NCBI RefSeq assembly: GCF_019355555.1
Contig: NZ_CP072141.1
Span: 3,652,001-3,716,000, forward strand
Origin: Rhizobium sp. L51/94
Lineage (GTDB): Bacteria; Pseudomonadota; Alphaproteobacteria; Rhizobiales; Rhizobiaceae
Reading direction: 5' to 3'
DNA: 64,000 nucleotides
Shown: positions 1 through 7,516 of the stretch, in pieces
Position numbering within the stretch: position 1 is the first letter of the stretch
Layout: each line of letters begins with the position of its first letter
Translations under genes and position numbers: made by a program
Notes under the pieces: generated by a model
Databases searched by the model: none
The model's input: only the letters and a program-made list of their open reading frames with translations
What the model was told of the DNA's origin: nothing

Positions 1-281
1 GCGCGGGCCTTCAGGTCGGCATCTGATTCCGTCGTCAGGAAGATGATCGGCACGCCCATGTGCTCGGGCAGCTTGCGCAGCTCCTCGATCATCGTCAGGC
101 CGTCCATGACAGGCATGTTGAGATCGGTAATGATGAGATCGAATGCCCCACCCTTGGCCTTTGCCAGTCCGTCCGAACCATCCACCGCTTCGGTCACGGT
201 ATAGCCGGCGTTGGAAAGGGAGATCTTGGTCGTCATTCGAATGCTGGCGGAATCGTCGACCGTTAAAATGTTCGCAGTCAT
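1..281 (-). CDS. CheY-like single-domain response regulator (3' end outside window)
   Basis: The first 93 residues of a receiver domain are visible; the C-terminus lies beyond base 1. The protein starts MTANILTVDDSAS. The acidic pair is at residues 9-10, the phosphoacceptor Asp53 sits in the context ITDLNMP, and the conserved Thr lies in the FLTTES strand near residue 82. This is the usual CheY layout: phosphorylation by a histidine kinase switches the protein, most often to act on flagellar motors or a chemotaxis-like pathway. Its ATG overlaps the stop of the upstream STAS gene by 4 bp (ATGA), so the two are probably translationally coupled. Further chemotaxis genes may follow beyond the window edge. 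Confidence 0.9.
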   Translation of the reverse strand, partial: MTANILTVDDSASIRMTTKISLSNAGYTVTEAVDGSDGLAKAKGGAFDLIITDLNMPVMDGLTMIEELRKLPEHMGVPIIFLTTESDADLKAR

Positions 282-634
282 ACTCGTACCTCTTGATGTA
301 ACCAGAATTGCGCGTCTTCCGCCGACTGGGCGTCGGTGAAACCACCGCGCTTCAATACCTTAAGCACCGACCCTGTCGCAGGAGCGGCCAGCCGCATCGT
401 CTTGCCGGCGGCACGGGCATCCATGCGGGCAGATTCAACCAGCTGGACAAAGCTCAGATCAGCCTCGGCATCCTCGGGGATCTCAAGCGTAATTTCCGGG
501 CTTTCCGTCAGGCGCATATGAATAATGCCATGCACTTCCGCGATATTCTTTATAACCAAAGAATTTGGAAGCTGCACAACGTCCTTATACTTACGATCCG
601 CTGTCAAAATTGCCTCCTGAGTGGACAGATGCAT
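278..634 (-). CDS. STAS-domain protein (anti-sigma-factor antagonist-like), chemotaxis-associated
   Basis: A 118-residue protein resembling a single STAS domain: an N-terminal strand, a stretch running VQLPNSLVIKNIAEVH, then LSFVQLVESARMDARAAGK, and a C-terminal LKVLKRGGF segment. The classical phosphorylated Ser in the D-S-S/T motif is not obvious, so the switching mechanism is uncertain. It overlaps the CheY-like gene downstream by 4 bp and diverges from an MCP-like gene, a setting that suggests a role in a chemotaxis or signalling complex. An in-frame start inside the ORF is possible; the ATG at 634 was chosen as the longest. Assignment rests on fold-like pattern and context rather than on a diagnostic motif. 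Confidence 0.7.
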   Translation of the reverse strand: MHLSTQEAILTADRKYKDVVQLPNSLVIKNIAEVHGIIHMRLTESPEITLEIPEDAEADLSFVQLVESARMDARAAGKTMRLAAPATGSVLKVLKRGGFTDAQSAEDAQFWLHQEVRV

Positions 635-958
635 AACCTCTGATAGAGGAATCTCATGACAGCCTTAACAGGCAGTAAACCCGGGTTGCACCGAAGCACA
701 ATTACAGCGAGTCCCCATGGTGCGATTTATTACCTGAAATAAATTGGGATTTAGTTTAAGGATTTCAGTAAAATTGAACAATTTCCGTTACTTATGGGAT
801 ATTGCAATAAAGCTTAGTATAACTGATGAGTGATTGTTAACGATGCTTCGAGATCGATGCCGATACAACGTCTGCGAGTCACCGCAATTTACCGGAACTT
901 TCCATCCTTGAGTCTAGTATTGAGCCAGAGAAGACGAGATTCAAGTAAAGGAAGAACA
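635..958. promoter_or_regulatory. AT-rich divergent intergenic region between the STAS gene and the MCP-like gene
   Basis: About 320 bp without a convincing gene, clearly richer in A+T than its surroundings between 720 and 840. It must carry the divergent promoters of the STAS/CheY pair (leftward) and the MCP-like gene (rightward). A purine-rich ribosome-binding site (AAAGGAAGA, about 947-955) precedes the ATG at 959. I could not identify convincing -35/-10 pairs. A longer reading frame starting at 830 is open through this stretch, but its first 43 residues look non-coding. Confidence 0.5.
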
Positions 959-2701
959 ATGACAAGTGGAACAGCTCTGGCGCATCGCCCTTTACAGATG
1001 CCGGTCGCCGACGTCCGCGACACATTGGAGTCGGCCCGCAATCAGGTCGAGAAGCGCTTCCTGGACGGCGGCGCAGTGCTGGTTTCGGTGATGGAGGTCA
1101 TCAACGAGCTGCTTGCATCCCTGGATCGTCTGACGAAATCACTGGACAGCGATGGCACGAGCGACACGGCGGCGGATCTGCTGCAGACCGTGACGACGCT
1201 GGTCGACCTGCCCGACCTCGAAGCCAGGCGCCAGGAGAATTTTGCAGTCCTGTCGGCGGCCGGCGCCGTGCTGAGCACCCATGTCATGGATATGCAGGAA
1301 ACGATGCGCTACCTGCGGACCTTTGCCATTACCGTGAAGATTACCGGCGCCGGTATTGCCGAATTCGGCGGCTTCGCGCAGGAGATACTCGAGCGGATCC
1401 AGTCCGGCACCAACGAGGTCAACAGTTTCGCCGACCAGCTGACCACGCTGGAGCGGGACCTCAAGGTTGCGATGAATGTCGGGGCAACAACGACCAAGGA
1501 CTATGGCCACACCATTCCGAAAGTCGTCGATGCTCTTGAGAAAGACGTAAAAACCATCGCCAGCCACCGCAAGGATCTTGCAGCGATTGCCGGCCAGGTC
1601 GGCGCCATCGCTCGCGGGGTCCAGGGCAAGGTCGCCTCCACCCTGTCTGCGCTGCAGATCGGCGACATCACCCGCCAGCGTATCGAACACGTACAGAGCG
1701 CCTTCACCTTTCTCGAGGAATTCCTCGAAACCGAGGAAGGCCGCGCACTCGACAACGATGCACGCTACCGCCTCGAAAATCTCATTCACCACCTGACGGC
1801 GGCGCAAATGCGCGACATGGTTGAAGACTTCCAGCGAGAATCCCGCAATGTCGTCCAGACGATCACCAGCTTCAGCCACGATACCCAGGAAATCCTGAAA
1901 CTGCGCGATGACATGAAGGGCAGCGGCGAGGAAACCGGCGGCAATTTCATGCGCACGCTGGAAGACAGCGTCTCCACCGCCCTTGGCATCGTCAAGCAAG
2001 TGGAGACGGCGCGCACCCAGACAAACCGGATCAGCCAGTCCACCCTCGACACGACATCCAACCTTTTGAAAAGCATCGCCAATATCCGCGCGGTCAAGAC
2101 CGACATCCATTATATGGCGTTGAATACCAACCTGCGCTGCAGCCGCATGGGCGAAGAAGGCCGCTCGATCAACGTCATCACTGCCGAACTGCGCATCTTT
2201 GCAGCCAAGCTCGATGATTCAGCAGACTCGCTCGTTACCGGCCTTTGCGATCTCGAGACTGCCGGCAATGGCGTCGCCTCGACCCATGAGGCCAACGCCC
2301 GCCGCCTCGACGAACGGCTTGGCGGCGCTGTCGGCAATATCCGCGCCGGCGCAGACGTCATGGAAAAGGAACTGGCGATCCTGTCCGAGCGTGGGCGCGA
2401 AGTGGCCACCAAGATCAGCCTGTCGCTCAGCAAGCTCGATTTTCAGAACGATCTCGGCGAGATCCTCGCCACTTGCGCCGATACGTTGAGCGATATGGCG
2501 GGCCCGCAGCAGCCCGACGTCAGCGACCTTGCCGACAGCCTCGGGCCGCTCGCAGCCCGGATCCTGAAGGTCTACACCATGGCGCAGGAACGCAATGTCC
2601 ACCACGACATCGTCCCTGCTCAAAGCGGCGCCATCCTGCATGTCGTCGAAACTGCGGCCGCCGCGAACGACGAGGACTTGTTCGAAGACGCGCTTTTCTA
2701 G
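959..2701 (+). CDS. Soluble methyl-accepting chemotaxis-like coiled-coil protein
   Basis: A 580-residue, largely helical protein with no signal peptide or membrane segment. Around residues 378-420 it carries a degenerate copy of the MCP hairpin tip: ALNTNLRCSRMGEEGRSI replaces the usual run of Ala, Asn and Glu residues before the conserved RGF. The following segment (ELRIFAAKLDDSAD) matches the helix that returns from the tip. Long heptad-rich helices flank it. The start at 959 is favoured over the in-frame one at 830 because of its ribosome-binding site and because the extension is low quality. The degenerate tip suggests it may not engage CheA/CheW normally; with the neighbouring STAS and CheY-like genes it may form a specialised pathway. 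Confidence 0.75.
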   Translation: MTSGTALAHRPLQMPVADVRDTLESARNQVEKRFLDGGAVLVSVMEVINELLASLDRLTKSLDSDGTSDTAADLLQTVTTLVDLPDLEARRQENFAVLSAAGAVLSTHVMDMQETMRYLRTFAITVKITGAGIAEFGGFAQEILERIQSGTNEVNSFADQLTTLERDLKVAMNVGATTTKDYGHTIPKVVDALEKDVKTIASHRKDLAAIAGQVGAIARGVQGKVASTLSALQIGDITRQRIEHVQSAFTFLEEFLETEEGRALDNDARYRLENLIHHLTAAQMRDMVEDFQRESRNVVQTITSFSHDTQEILKLRDDMKGSGEETGGNFMRTLEDSVSTALGIVKQVETARTQTNRISQSTLDTTSNLLKSIANIRAVKTDIHYMALNTNLRCSRMGEEGRSINVITAELRIFAAKLDDSADSLVTGLCDLETAGNGVASTHEANARRLDERLGGAVGNIRAGADVMEKELAILSERGREVATKISLSLSKLDFQNDLGEILATCADTLSDMAGPQQPDVSDLADSLGPLAARILKVYTMAQERNVHHDIVPAQSGAILHVVETAAAANDEDLFEDALF

Positions 2702-2778
2702 AGCAAGGCCCAGCTGCAAATGACGACGACGTGGGGTATCAAACGCGCGTCTCACACTGCGAGACGCCTTGAGCGCAC

Positions 2779-3924
2779 TTAGCGCGCGCTGCGGAATTTG
2801 TTGGCCGCGTTGATCGCGGCCTTTTGCTGGTCGTCCTCGATACCGAGATAGAAATCCTCGAGTTCGGGATCCTTCAGTCCGGCACGGCGCGAAATGACGT
2901 ACCATTTTGCTGCCTCGACCGCATCCTGCGGCGTTCCGAGGCCATTGATATAGAGGTGCGCCAGCTTGTTCTGCGCCACCACATTGCCGCGATAAGCCGC
3001 GACCTTCATCCACTTGAAGCCTTCTTCGAGCTCGGTCTTGCCACCGACGCCGTTGATCAGCCAGACCCCCATGTCCAGCTGCGCCGTGTCGAAGCCGGCA
3101 TTCGCCGCCCGCGCCAGCCACATGCGCGCCTGTGCCTTCTTCTCCGGCGGCACGCTTTCAAGCGACATATAGAGTTGCGAAACGGCGTATTGTGCATCCG
3201 CGATGCCTTGGGCGGCAGACTTTTCGTAATAGGGCAATGCCAGCTCGAGGCCCTTTATACCAGCGTTGTCGGCAGTCAGGCTCTGTGCCCAGTTGAACTG
3301 CGCCGTCGGCTCTCCGGCATCGGCTGCTTTCTTCATCCATTGATCGGCCGACTTGCGGTCACGCGGGACATCGCGGCCTTCCATCTGCGCCAGGGCAAAT
3401 TTGAACATCGCGGTAGGATTTCCGCCTTCCGCTGCCTTGCCATACCAGAAGGCGGCGTTCTTGCTGTCGCGCCGGACGCCCAGTCCCTGCGACAGCAGTT
3501 CGGCGATCAGCGTCTGTGCCGCCGGATCACCGAGTTGGGCGCGCGGCAGGGCTTTCTGGAATGCCGTGAGATAGTAGCCACGCTGAAAGGCACCATAGGC
3601 CTCGTCGACCACGCCCGTATAAGGCTTTTCCGGCGGAAGCGCCGGCAGGCCTACGCCCATGCGATCGAGAACGCCGATGCCACCCGAAGGCTTGGTTGCC
3701 TTGGGATCGGTAGGCACAGGTGCTGCCTCGCCGCCTTTCTTGAAAGGCTGCGGCTTCGGCTCGTTCGATGGTAAAATGTGCTCGGTCGGAAAAGCCCCGA
3801 CATTAGGGGAATTCGAGACCCCGTCCGCAGCAGACTGCGCTCTTGCCATAGGGGGAAGAACAGCAAACCCGGTGAGGAGCGCCAGAAACAGCAAGGGCGG
3901 ATGATAGCGGTGCGAGATCGACAT
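2779..3924 (-). CDS. Exported Sel1-repeat (TPR-like) protein
   Basis: A 381-residue protein with an N-terminal signal peptide (hydrophobic LLFLALLTGFAVLPP, likely cleavage after ARA near residue 29). A proline- and lysine-rich linker leads to Sel1-type repeats between about residues 105 and 365, recognised by recurrent A-x-x-W-Y/M-x-K-A-A-x-x-G cores (AAFWYGKAAEGG, ADQWMKKAADAG, ALPYYEKSAAQG, ARMWLARAANAG, GFKWMKVAAYRG, AAKWYVISRRAG). Sel1 proteins are protein-protein adaptors; rhizobial members such as ExoR act in the periplasm as regulators, but this is not claimed to be ExoR. It lies 9 bp downstream of the ThiE-like gene and is probably co-transcribed with it. Confidence 0.85.
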   Translation of the reverse strand: MSISHRYHPPLLFLALLTGFAVLPPMARAQSAADGVSNSPNVGAFPTEHILPSNEPKPQPFKKGGEAAPVPTDPKATKPSGGIGVLDRMGVGLPALPPEKPYTGVVDEAYGAFQRGYYLTAFQKALPRAQLGDPAAQTLIAELLSQGLGVRRDSKNAAFWYGKAAEGGNPTAMFKFALAQMEGRDVPRDRKSADQWMKKAADAGEPTAQFNWAQSLTADNAGIKGLELALPYYEKSAAQGIADAQYAVSQLYMSLESVPPEKKAQARMWLARAANAGFDTAQLDMGVWLINGVGGKTELEEGFKWMKVAAYRGNVVAQNKLAHLYINGLGTPQDAVEAAKWYVISRRAGLKDPELEDFYLGIEDDQQKAAINAANKFRSAR

Positions 3925-3933
3925 GAACTGCTA

Positions 3934-4587
3934 TCAATCTTCAAACCGTGGCGCTTTTTCGTCCAGCAAGGCATTCACGGCAGAAACAACAGACGATGCC
4001 TGTGCGGCGTCGGCAAACACAGCGGATCTCAACGCCACGAACTCCACTCCGGCGAGCGCCACATCGAGCGCGGAGTTCGGGTCGGTGCCGCCCATGACGA
4101 TGCAGGGGATCTCGATCATCGATGCCCACCATTCGCCGAGATCGACGTTTTTCGGATGTGCCTCGGGCTTGAAGTCGCCGTCGAACTTGCCGAAGAAGAT
4201 ATAGTCCGGCCTCAGTTCACCGATTTCCAGCGCGGTATGCCGATCCTTGGCCGTTCCGCCGCCGACCATGAAGCTTGCCGTCTGCTTTTCCATCGCCTCG
4301 GTGAACTCGGCAATATCGGCAGCGATATGCAGCCCATCCGCCTTGGCGCGCGCCGCGACGCGGCTGTCGCCGGCAATGAGGGCTGCGGCACCGGCGGCCT
4401 GAACGATCGGAACCAGCTTTTCCGCCGATTTCTGGAAATCGAATTCGTTAAGCCCGTATTGCGGAATGATGACAGAGGCGACGTCGCCGCCCTCCAGCGC
4501 CTTTGCCACGAGTGCATGCTGTTCTGCGATGTCGGTCATCTCGGGCACGATGAGAACCAGACGGCAGCGGCTTGGGGGCAAGGTCAT
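3934..4587 (-). CDS. Thiamine phosphate synthase-like (ThiE/TenI family) protein
   Basis: A 217-residue TIM-barrel protein of the ThiE/TenI family. It starts with the strand RLVLIVPE, has GLHIAAD near residue 84 in place of the family's HLGQ.D region, a phosphate-loop-like VGGGTAKDR, DYIFFGKFDG, and a C-terminal PCIVMGGTDPNSALDVALAGVEFVALRSAVF, where the GG and VA.RSA elements are typical of ThiE. Several catalytic positions differ from canonical ThiE, so it may be a divergent paralogue rather than the main thiamine phosphate synthase. No THI-box riboswitch is visible upstream. The start is the ATG directly downstream of the candidate 6S RNA. Confidence 0.75.
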   Translation of the reverse strand: MTLPPSRCRLVLIVPEMTDIAEQHALVAKALEGGDVASVIIPQYGLNEFDFQKSAEKLVPIVQAAGAAALIAGDSRVAARAKADGLHIAADIAEFTEAMEKQTASFMVGGGTAKDRHTALEIGELRPDYIFFGKFDGDFKPEAHPKNVDLGEWWASMIEIPCIVMGGTDPNSALDVALAGVEFVALRSAVFADAAQASSVVSAVNALLDEKAPRFED

Positions 4588-4639
4588 GCAGGCTTCCTAT
4601 TCGGCGCATCCGGCCGGAACACGAAGTCCGGCATTCCGG

Positions 4640-4806
4640 TCTGTGAGTAAATCCGTTGGGACCTGCTGACAAGGGGAGCGTCGCGGAAAACCGCAAGGTC
4701 CCTATTGCCCGGGAACGCGGGCGAAGCTGCGAGGAGCCCCGTGCCCGCCGCTCTGTCCGTACCGCTGGCCGCAAGGCACGGAAGCTTTCAGCAACCTCAC
4801 ACAAAC
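4640..4806 (-). ncRNA. ssrS: Probable 6S RNA
   Basis: Read leftward, this gene-free stretch folds like 6S RNA. A terminal stem pairs UGUGAG with CUCACA (5' arm near 4796-4803, 3' arm 4642-4647). An inner stem pairs UGCUGA (4788-4793) with UCAGCA (4664-4669). Beyond that lies a large open region carrying a 5'-side hairpin (CCGU-GCC-UUGC-GGC...ACGG) and a 3'-side hairpin (GCGG-UUUU-CCGC), plus a GC-rich apical arm (GCGGGC/GCCCGC). Length of about 165 nt fits alphaproteobacterial 6S RNA, which sequesters the housekeeping RNA polymerase holoenzyme. To my knowledge rhizobial 6S RNA maps close to the purEK region. Ends are approximate; a covariance-model search was not possible. Confidence 0.6.
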
Positions 4807-4808
4807 AG

Positions 4809-4844
4809 TTGCGCCAACCCCTGCGTTAAAGGAAGTTGGCGCAA
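4809..4844 (-). terminator. Perfect 10-bp inverted repeat, likely terminator of the leftward YdcH-like gene
   Basis: TTGCGCCAAC (4809-4818) and GTTGGCGCAA (4835-4844) form a perfect stem with a 16-nt loop. Leftward, the stem is followed by a short T-rich run (CTGTTTGT). It sits between the stop of the YdcH-like gene and the start of the candidate 6S RNA. It could instead be an operator for the 6S promoter. Confidence 0.5.
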
Positions 4845-4926
4845 AATTTCGTCAATTCAGTGCAAAGTCCGCATTTCAGCCGCGACGGAGCAGACTGCCC
4901 GATCCGGCCGCAACGCGGCTACGGCA

Positions 4927-5100
4927 TCAGTGTACCGATGTGGCAATACGCTGGATCTGGTCTTTGATTTTCAGCTTCATTCGCTTGATGTCCGCGATTT
5001 CACGGTCATCCACTGAGGGGGAGGTCATCGCGGAGTGCAATTTCTCTTCGAGGGCGACATGCTTTTTCTGGAGCGATTCAAGATGAGCCTGAACTGTCAT
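4927..5100 (-). CDS. Small YdcH-like protein (DUF465)
   Basis: A 57-residue helical protein: MTVQAHLESLQKKHVALEEK, then a short hinge with PSVDDREIADIKRMKLKIKDQIQRI. The alternating charged/hydrophobic two-helix hairpin and the K-x-x-K-L-x-I-K-D-x-I signature match the DUF465/YdcH family, whose function is unknown. The start at 5100 is preferred over an ATG at 5133 because GAAGGAAGG lies just upstream of it. It is divergently oriented to a second family member at 5333. Confidence 0.85.
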   Translation of the reverse strand: MTVQAHLESLQKKHVALEEKLHSAMTSPSVDDREIADIKRMKLKIKDQIQRIATSVH

Positions 5101-5332
5101 TTGACCTTCCTTCTGCTTGCCTTCCCCAGCCATCCATCGCTGGAGTTCTAGGCTTTAACGACAATAGTGTGACATACTAATTCTTCAATGTCGAAGGCCA
5201 AAAAGTGACTTGAACAGGGCAAATTCATGATCACGGATAACTTCCCGTTACCGTTATTTGGTGATAGGAGCTTGCGAAATTAAACCGCTGGATCCAAAGG
5301 GTTCCGCGTGACGACGACTGGGGACGAACACC

Positions 5333-5536
5333 ATGCCCGATCAGGATCAAGCCGACGTGAGACTCATCATGGCGCGCCTGCGCCAGGAACATGAGGATTT
5401 CGACGTCGCTATCAATGCGATGATCGAAACCGGCTGCGATCAACTCCGTGTTCAGCGCATGAAAAAGAAGAAGCTGGTCATCAAGGACAAGCTGACCAAG
5501 CTCGAAGACCAGATCATTCCGGACATCACCGCTTGA
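5333..5536 (+). CDS. Small YdcH-like protein (DUF465), second copy
   Basis: A 67-residue helical protein sharing the DUF465 pattern with the leftward neighbour: RLRQEHEDFDVAINAMI, then RVQRMKKKKLVIKDKLTKLED with the characteristic K-K-x-L-x-I-K-D-K-L core. It reads toward purE, and its stop lies 14 bp before the purE ATG, so it probably belongs to the purEK transcript. No function is known for the family; small acidic/basic helical hairpins of this sort are often structural or RNA- or membrane-associated, but that is not shown here. Confidence 0.85.
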   Translation: MPDQDQADVRLIMARLRQEHEDFDVAINAMIETGCDQLRVQRMKKKKLVIKDKLTKLEDQIIPDITA

Positions 5537-5550
5537 GGGGACGCGTCGCC

Positions 5551-6045
5551 ATGACCGAAAGACCGCCTGTCGCCATTATCATGGGCAGTCAGTCCGACTG
5601 GGAAACCATGAAGAATGCGGCCGATACCTTGGAAGCCCTTGATATCACGTATGACGCCCGCATTATCTCGGCACACCGCACGCCCGATCGGCTGGTACGC
5701 TTTGCCAAGGGCGCGCGCGACGAGGGCTTCAAGATCATCATCGCCGGCGCCGGCGGCGCAGCCCACCTCCCCGGCATGGCTGCATCGATGACATCGCTGC
5801 CGGTGTTCGGCGTGCCAGTGCAGTCGAAAGCCATGTCAGGCCAGGACAGCCTTCTCTCCATCGTCCAGATGCCGGCCGGCATTCCTGTCGGCACGCTTGC
5901 CATCGGCCGGGCCGGCGCTATCAATGCCGCGCTGCTCGCTGCCGCCGTCCTCGCGCTCAACGACGAGGATATCGCCGACCGGCTGGATGCATGGCGGGCT
6001 GCCCAGAGTGCTGCAGTCGCTGAATACCCGATGGATGACCTATGA
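5551..6045 (+). CDS. purE: 5-(carboxyamino)imidazole ribonucleotide mutase
   Basis: A 164-residue class I PurE. It converts N5-CAIR to CAIR in de novo purine synthesis, downstream of PurK. Visible signatures are the N-terminal nucleotide-binding loop IMGSQSDWETM, the conserved SAHRTPDR segment, and GAGGAAHLPGMAAS near residue 70, followed by PVFGVPV and SGQDSLLSIVQMPAGIPVGT. The ATG at 5551 was chosen over an earlier TTG at 5533 because GAGGGG lies at a normal distance and family members start close to the first strand. It overlaps purK by 4 bp (ATGA). Confidence 0.97.
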   Translation: MTERPPVAIIMGSQSDWETMKNAADTLEALDITYDARIISAHRTPDRLVRFAKGARDEGFKIIIAGAGGAAHLPGMAASMTSLPVFGVPVQSKAMSGQDSLLSIVQMPAGIPVGTLAIGRAGAINAALLAAAVLALNDEDIADRLDAWRAAQSAAVAEYPMDDL

Positions 6046-7097
6046 CGACACAGACGATCGGCATCATCGGCGGCGGCCAGCTTGGCCGCATGCTAGCCAT
6101 GGCCGCAGCCCGACTGAACTTCCGCACCATCATCCTCGAGCCGCAGGCCGATTGTCCGGCGGCCCAGGTCGCCAACCGCCAGATCGTCGCTGCCTATGAC
6201 GACCCCGCAGCACTGGCGGAACTCGCAGCGGTCTCGGACGTGGTGACCTATGAATTTGAAAACGTGCCCGTCTCTGCCGCACAATCTCTATCCCTGAGCG
6301 TGCCCGTCTATCCCCCGCCGAAGGCACTGGCCATGGCGCAGGACCGTCTGACGGAAAAGCAGTTCCTCAATGGTTGCGGCGTCGCAACGGCGCGCTTTCA
6401 TGCCGTCGACAGCCAGTCTGACCTTGAGGCGGCACTTGCCGACTTCGGCGGACAGGGCGTGCTGAAGACGCGCCGGCTGGGCTACGACGGCAAGGGGCAG
6501 CGCGTCTATCGCTCGCTCGCCGACAGTTCGGAAGGCGGCTATGCAGCGCTCGGCAACGTCCCCCTGATTCTCGAAAGCTTCATCGCCTTCGAGCGCGAGG
6601 TCTCCATTATCGCGGCCCGCAACCCGGAAGGCACGATCGAAAGCTACGATCCGGCCGAAAATGTTCACCGCGACGGCATTCTGCACACCTCGACGCTGCC
6701 AGCCCGGCTCTCGCCGGAAACCGCGGCAGCCGCTGCAGCCGCCGCCAAAACTATCCTCACGGCGCTCGATTACGTCGGCGTCATCGGCATCGAGTTCTTC
6801 GTATTGGCCGATGGGCAATTGATTGCCAATGAAATGGCGCCACGCGTGCACAATTCCGGTCACTGGACGGAAGCTGCCTGTGTCGTCTCGCAGTTCGAGC
6901 AGCACATCCGCGCTGTTGCCGGCCTCCCGCTCGGCAATCCTGTGCGACACGCCGATTGCGTCATGCAGAACCTGATCGGCGACGACATCCTCGCTGTTCC
7001 GGACTGGCTGGCGCGCGACAACACGCTCGTGCATCTCTACGGCAAGACCGAAGCCCGGCCCGGCCGCAAGATGGGGCATGTCACGACACTTCTTTAG
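6042..7097 (+). CDS. purK: 5-(carboxyamino)imidazole ribonucleotide synthase
   Basis: A 351-residue ATP-grasp enzyme that carboxylates AIR to N5-CAIR using ATP and bicarbonate. The N-terminal Rossmann-like segment GIIGGGQLGRMLA is diagnostic, followed by the ATP-grasp features TEKQFL, GQGVLKTRRLGYDGKGQ, ILESFIAFEREVSIIAAR and the metal/phosphate-binding EMAPRVHNSGHWT near residue 265. Length matches the family. It is translationally coupled to purE and followed by an intrinsic-terminator-like hairpin at 7182. Confidence 0.97.
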   Translation: MTTQTIGIIGGGQLGRMLAMAAARLNFRTIILEPQADCPAAQVANRQIVAAYDDPAALAELAAVSDVVTYEFENVPVSAAQSLSLSVPVYPPPKALAMAQDRLTEKQFLNGCGVATARFHAVDSQSDLEAALADFGGQGVLKTRRLGYDGKGQRVYRSLADSSEGGYAALGNVPLILESFIAFEREVSIIAARNPEGTIESYDPAENVHRDGILHTSTLPARLSPETAAAAAAAAKTILTALDYVGVIGIEFFVLADGQLIANEMAPRVHNSGHWTEAACVVSQFEQHIRAVAGLPLGNPVRHADCVMQNLIGDDILAVPDWLARDNTLVHLYGKTEARPGRKMGHVTTLL

Positions 7098-7141
7098 TCT
7101 GTGCATGACCTGTAGCATCGGGAAAAAGCCCGGATAGTCGG

Positions 7142-7170
7142 TTGACAGGGCGAAAGCGACACGGTATCTG
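7142..7170 (+). promoter_or_regulatory. Candidate sigma-70 promoter between purK and rpmJ
   Basis: TTGACA at 7142-7147 and TATCTG at 7165-7170 are separated by 17 bp, close to the vegetative consensus. Initiation would fall near 7177, immediately before the hairpin at 7182-7208, so any transcript would start with a terminator-like stem before reaching rpmJ. Confidence 0.5.
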
Positions 7171-7181
7171 CTCCCCACCCT

Positions 7182-7208
7182 AAAAGAGCGCGCCAAGAGC
7201 GCGCTTTT
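7182..7208 (+). terminator. Intrinsic terminator-like hairpin after purEK
   Basis: AAAAG and GCGCGC pair with GCGCGC and TTTT across a short loop, followed by TTTTGATTGTTT. It probably ends purEK transcription, although it also lies just downstream of a promoter-like sequence. Confidence 0.7.
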
Positions 7209-7267
7209 GATTGTTTAAAGATACGGGCGAATGTGACATTCCCCCTAAAACCTCGCGGATCGAAAAA

Positions 7268-7393
7268 ATGAAGATCAAGAATTCGCTCAAGTCGCTCAAG
7301 GCTCGTCACCGCGACAACCGCCTCGTTCGTCGCAAGGGCCGCGTTTACATCATCAACAAGCTGAACCCGCGCTTCAAGGCTCGTCAGGGCTGA
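7268..7393 (+). CDS. rpmJ: 50S ribosomal protein L36, type B (zinc-independent)
   Basis: A 41-residue basic protein, MKIKNSLKSLKARHRDNRLV followed by RRKGRVYIINKLNPRFKARQG. This is the YkgO-type L36, which lacks the zinc-ribbon cysteines found in the short 37-residue form. It is a component of the large ribosomal subunit. The start at 7268 is chosen because the upstream in-frame extension from 7211 is not protein-like. It stands alone downstream of purEK, its usual position in rhizobia. Confidence 0.95.
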   Translation: MKIKNSLKSLKARHRDNRLVRRKGRVYIINKLNPRFKARQG

Positions 7394-7516
7394 TTTGCGG
7401 ATGCCGTTTGGTTGTCGGTCGTCCCGCGCCGCGTGTGCGGGCACATCGACGGCCAGGTTTCTGACGGCATGACGTTCAATCGAATTTGTTTTGATCTTCT
7501 GCGGTGGCGGGCTAAC

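Noticed and set aside
830..958. N-terminal extension of the MCP-like protein
   Set aside because: The 43 added residues are atypical and AT-rich, and the ribosome-binding site lies before 959.
4588..4640. THI-box (TPP) riboswitch for the ThiE-like gene
   Set aside because: No conserved CUGAGA or similar core is present; the space is occupied by the end of the 6S-like RNA.
4448..4804. 118-codon leftward frame upstream of and overlapping the ThiE-like gene
   Set aside because: Arg/Cys-rich shadow composition, and it overlaps the structured RNA and the ThiE-like frame.
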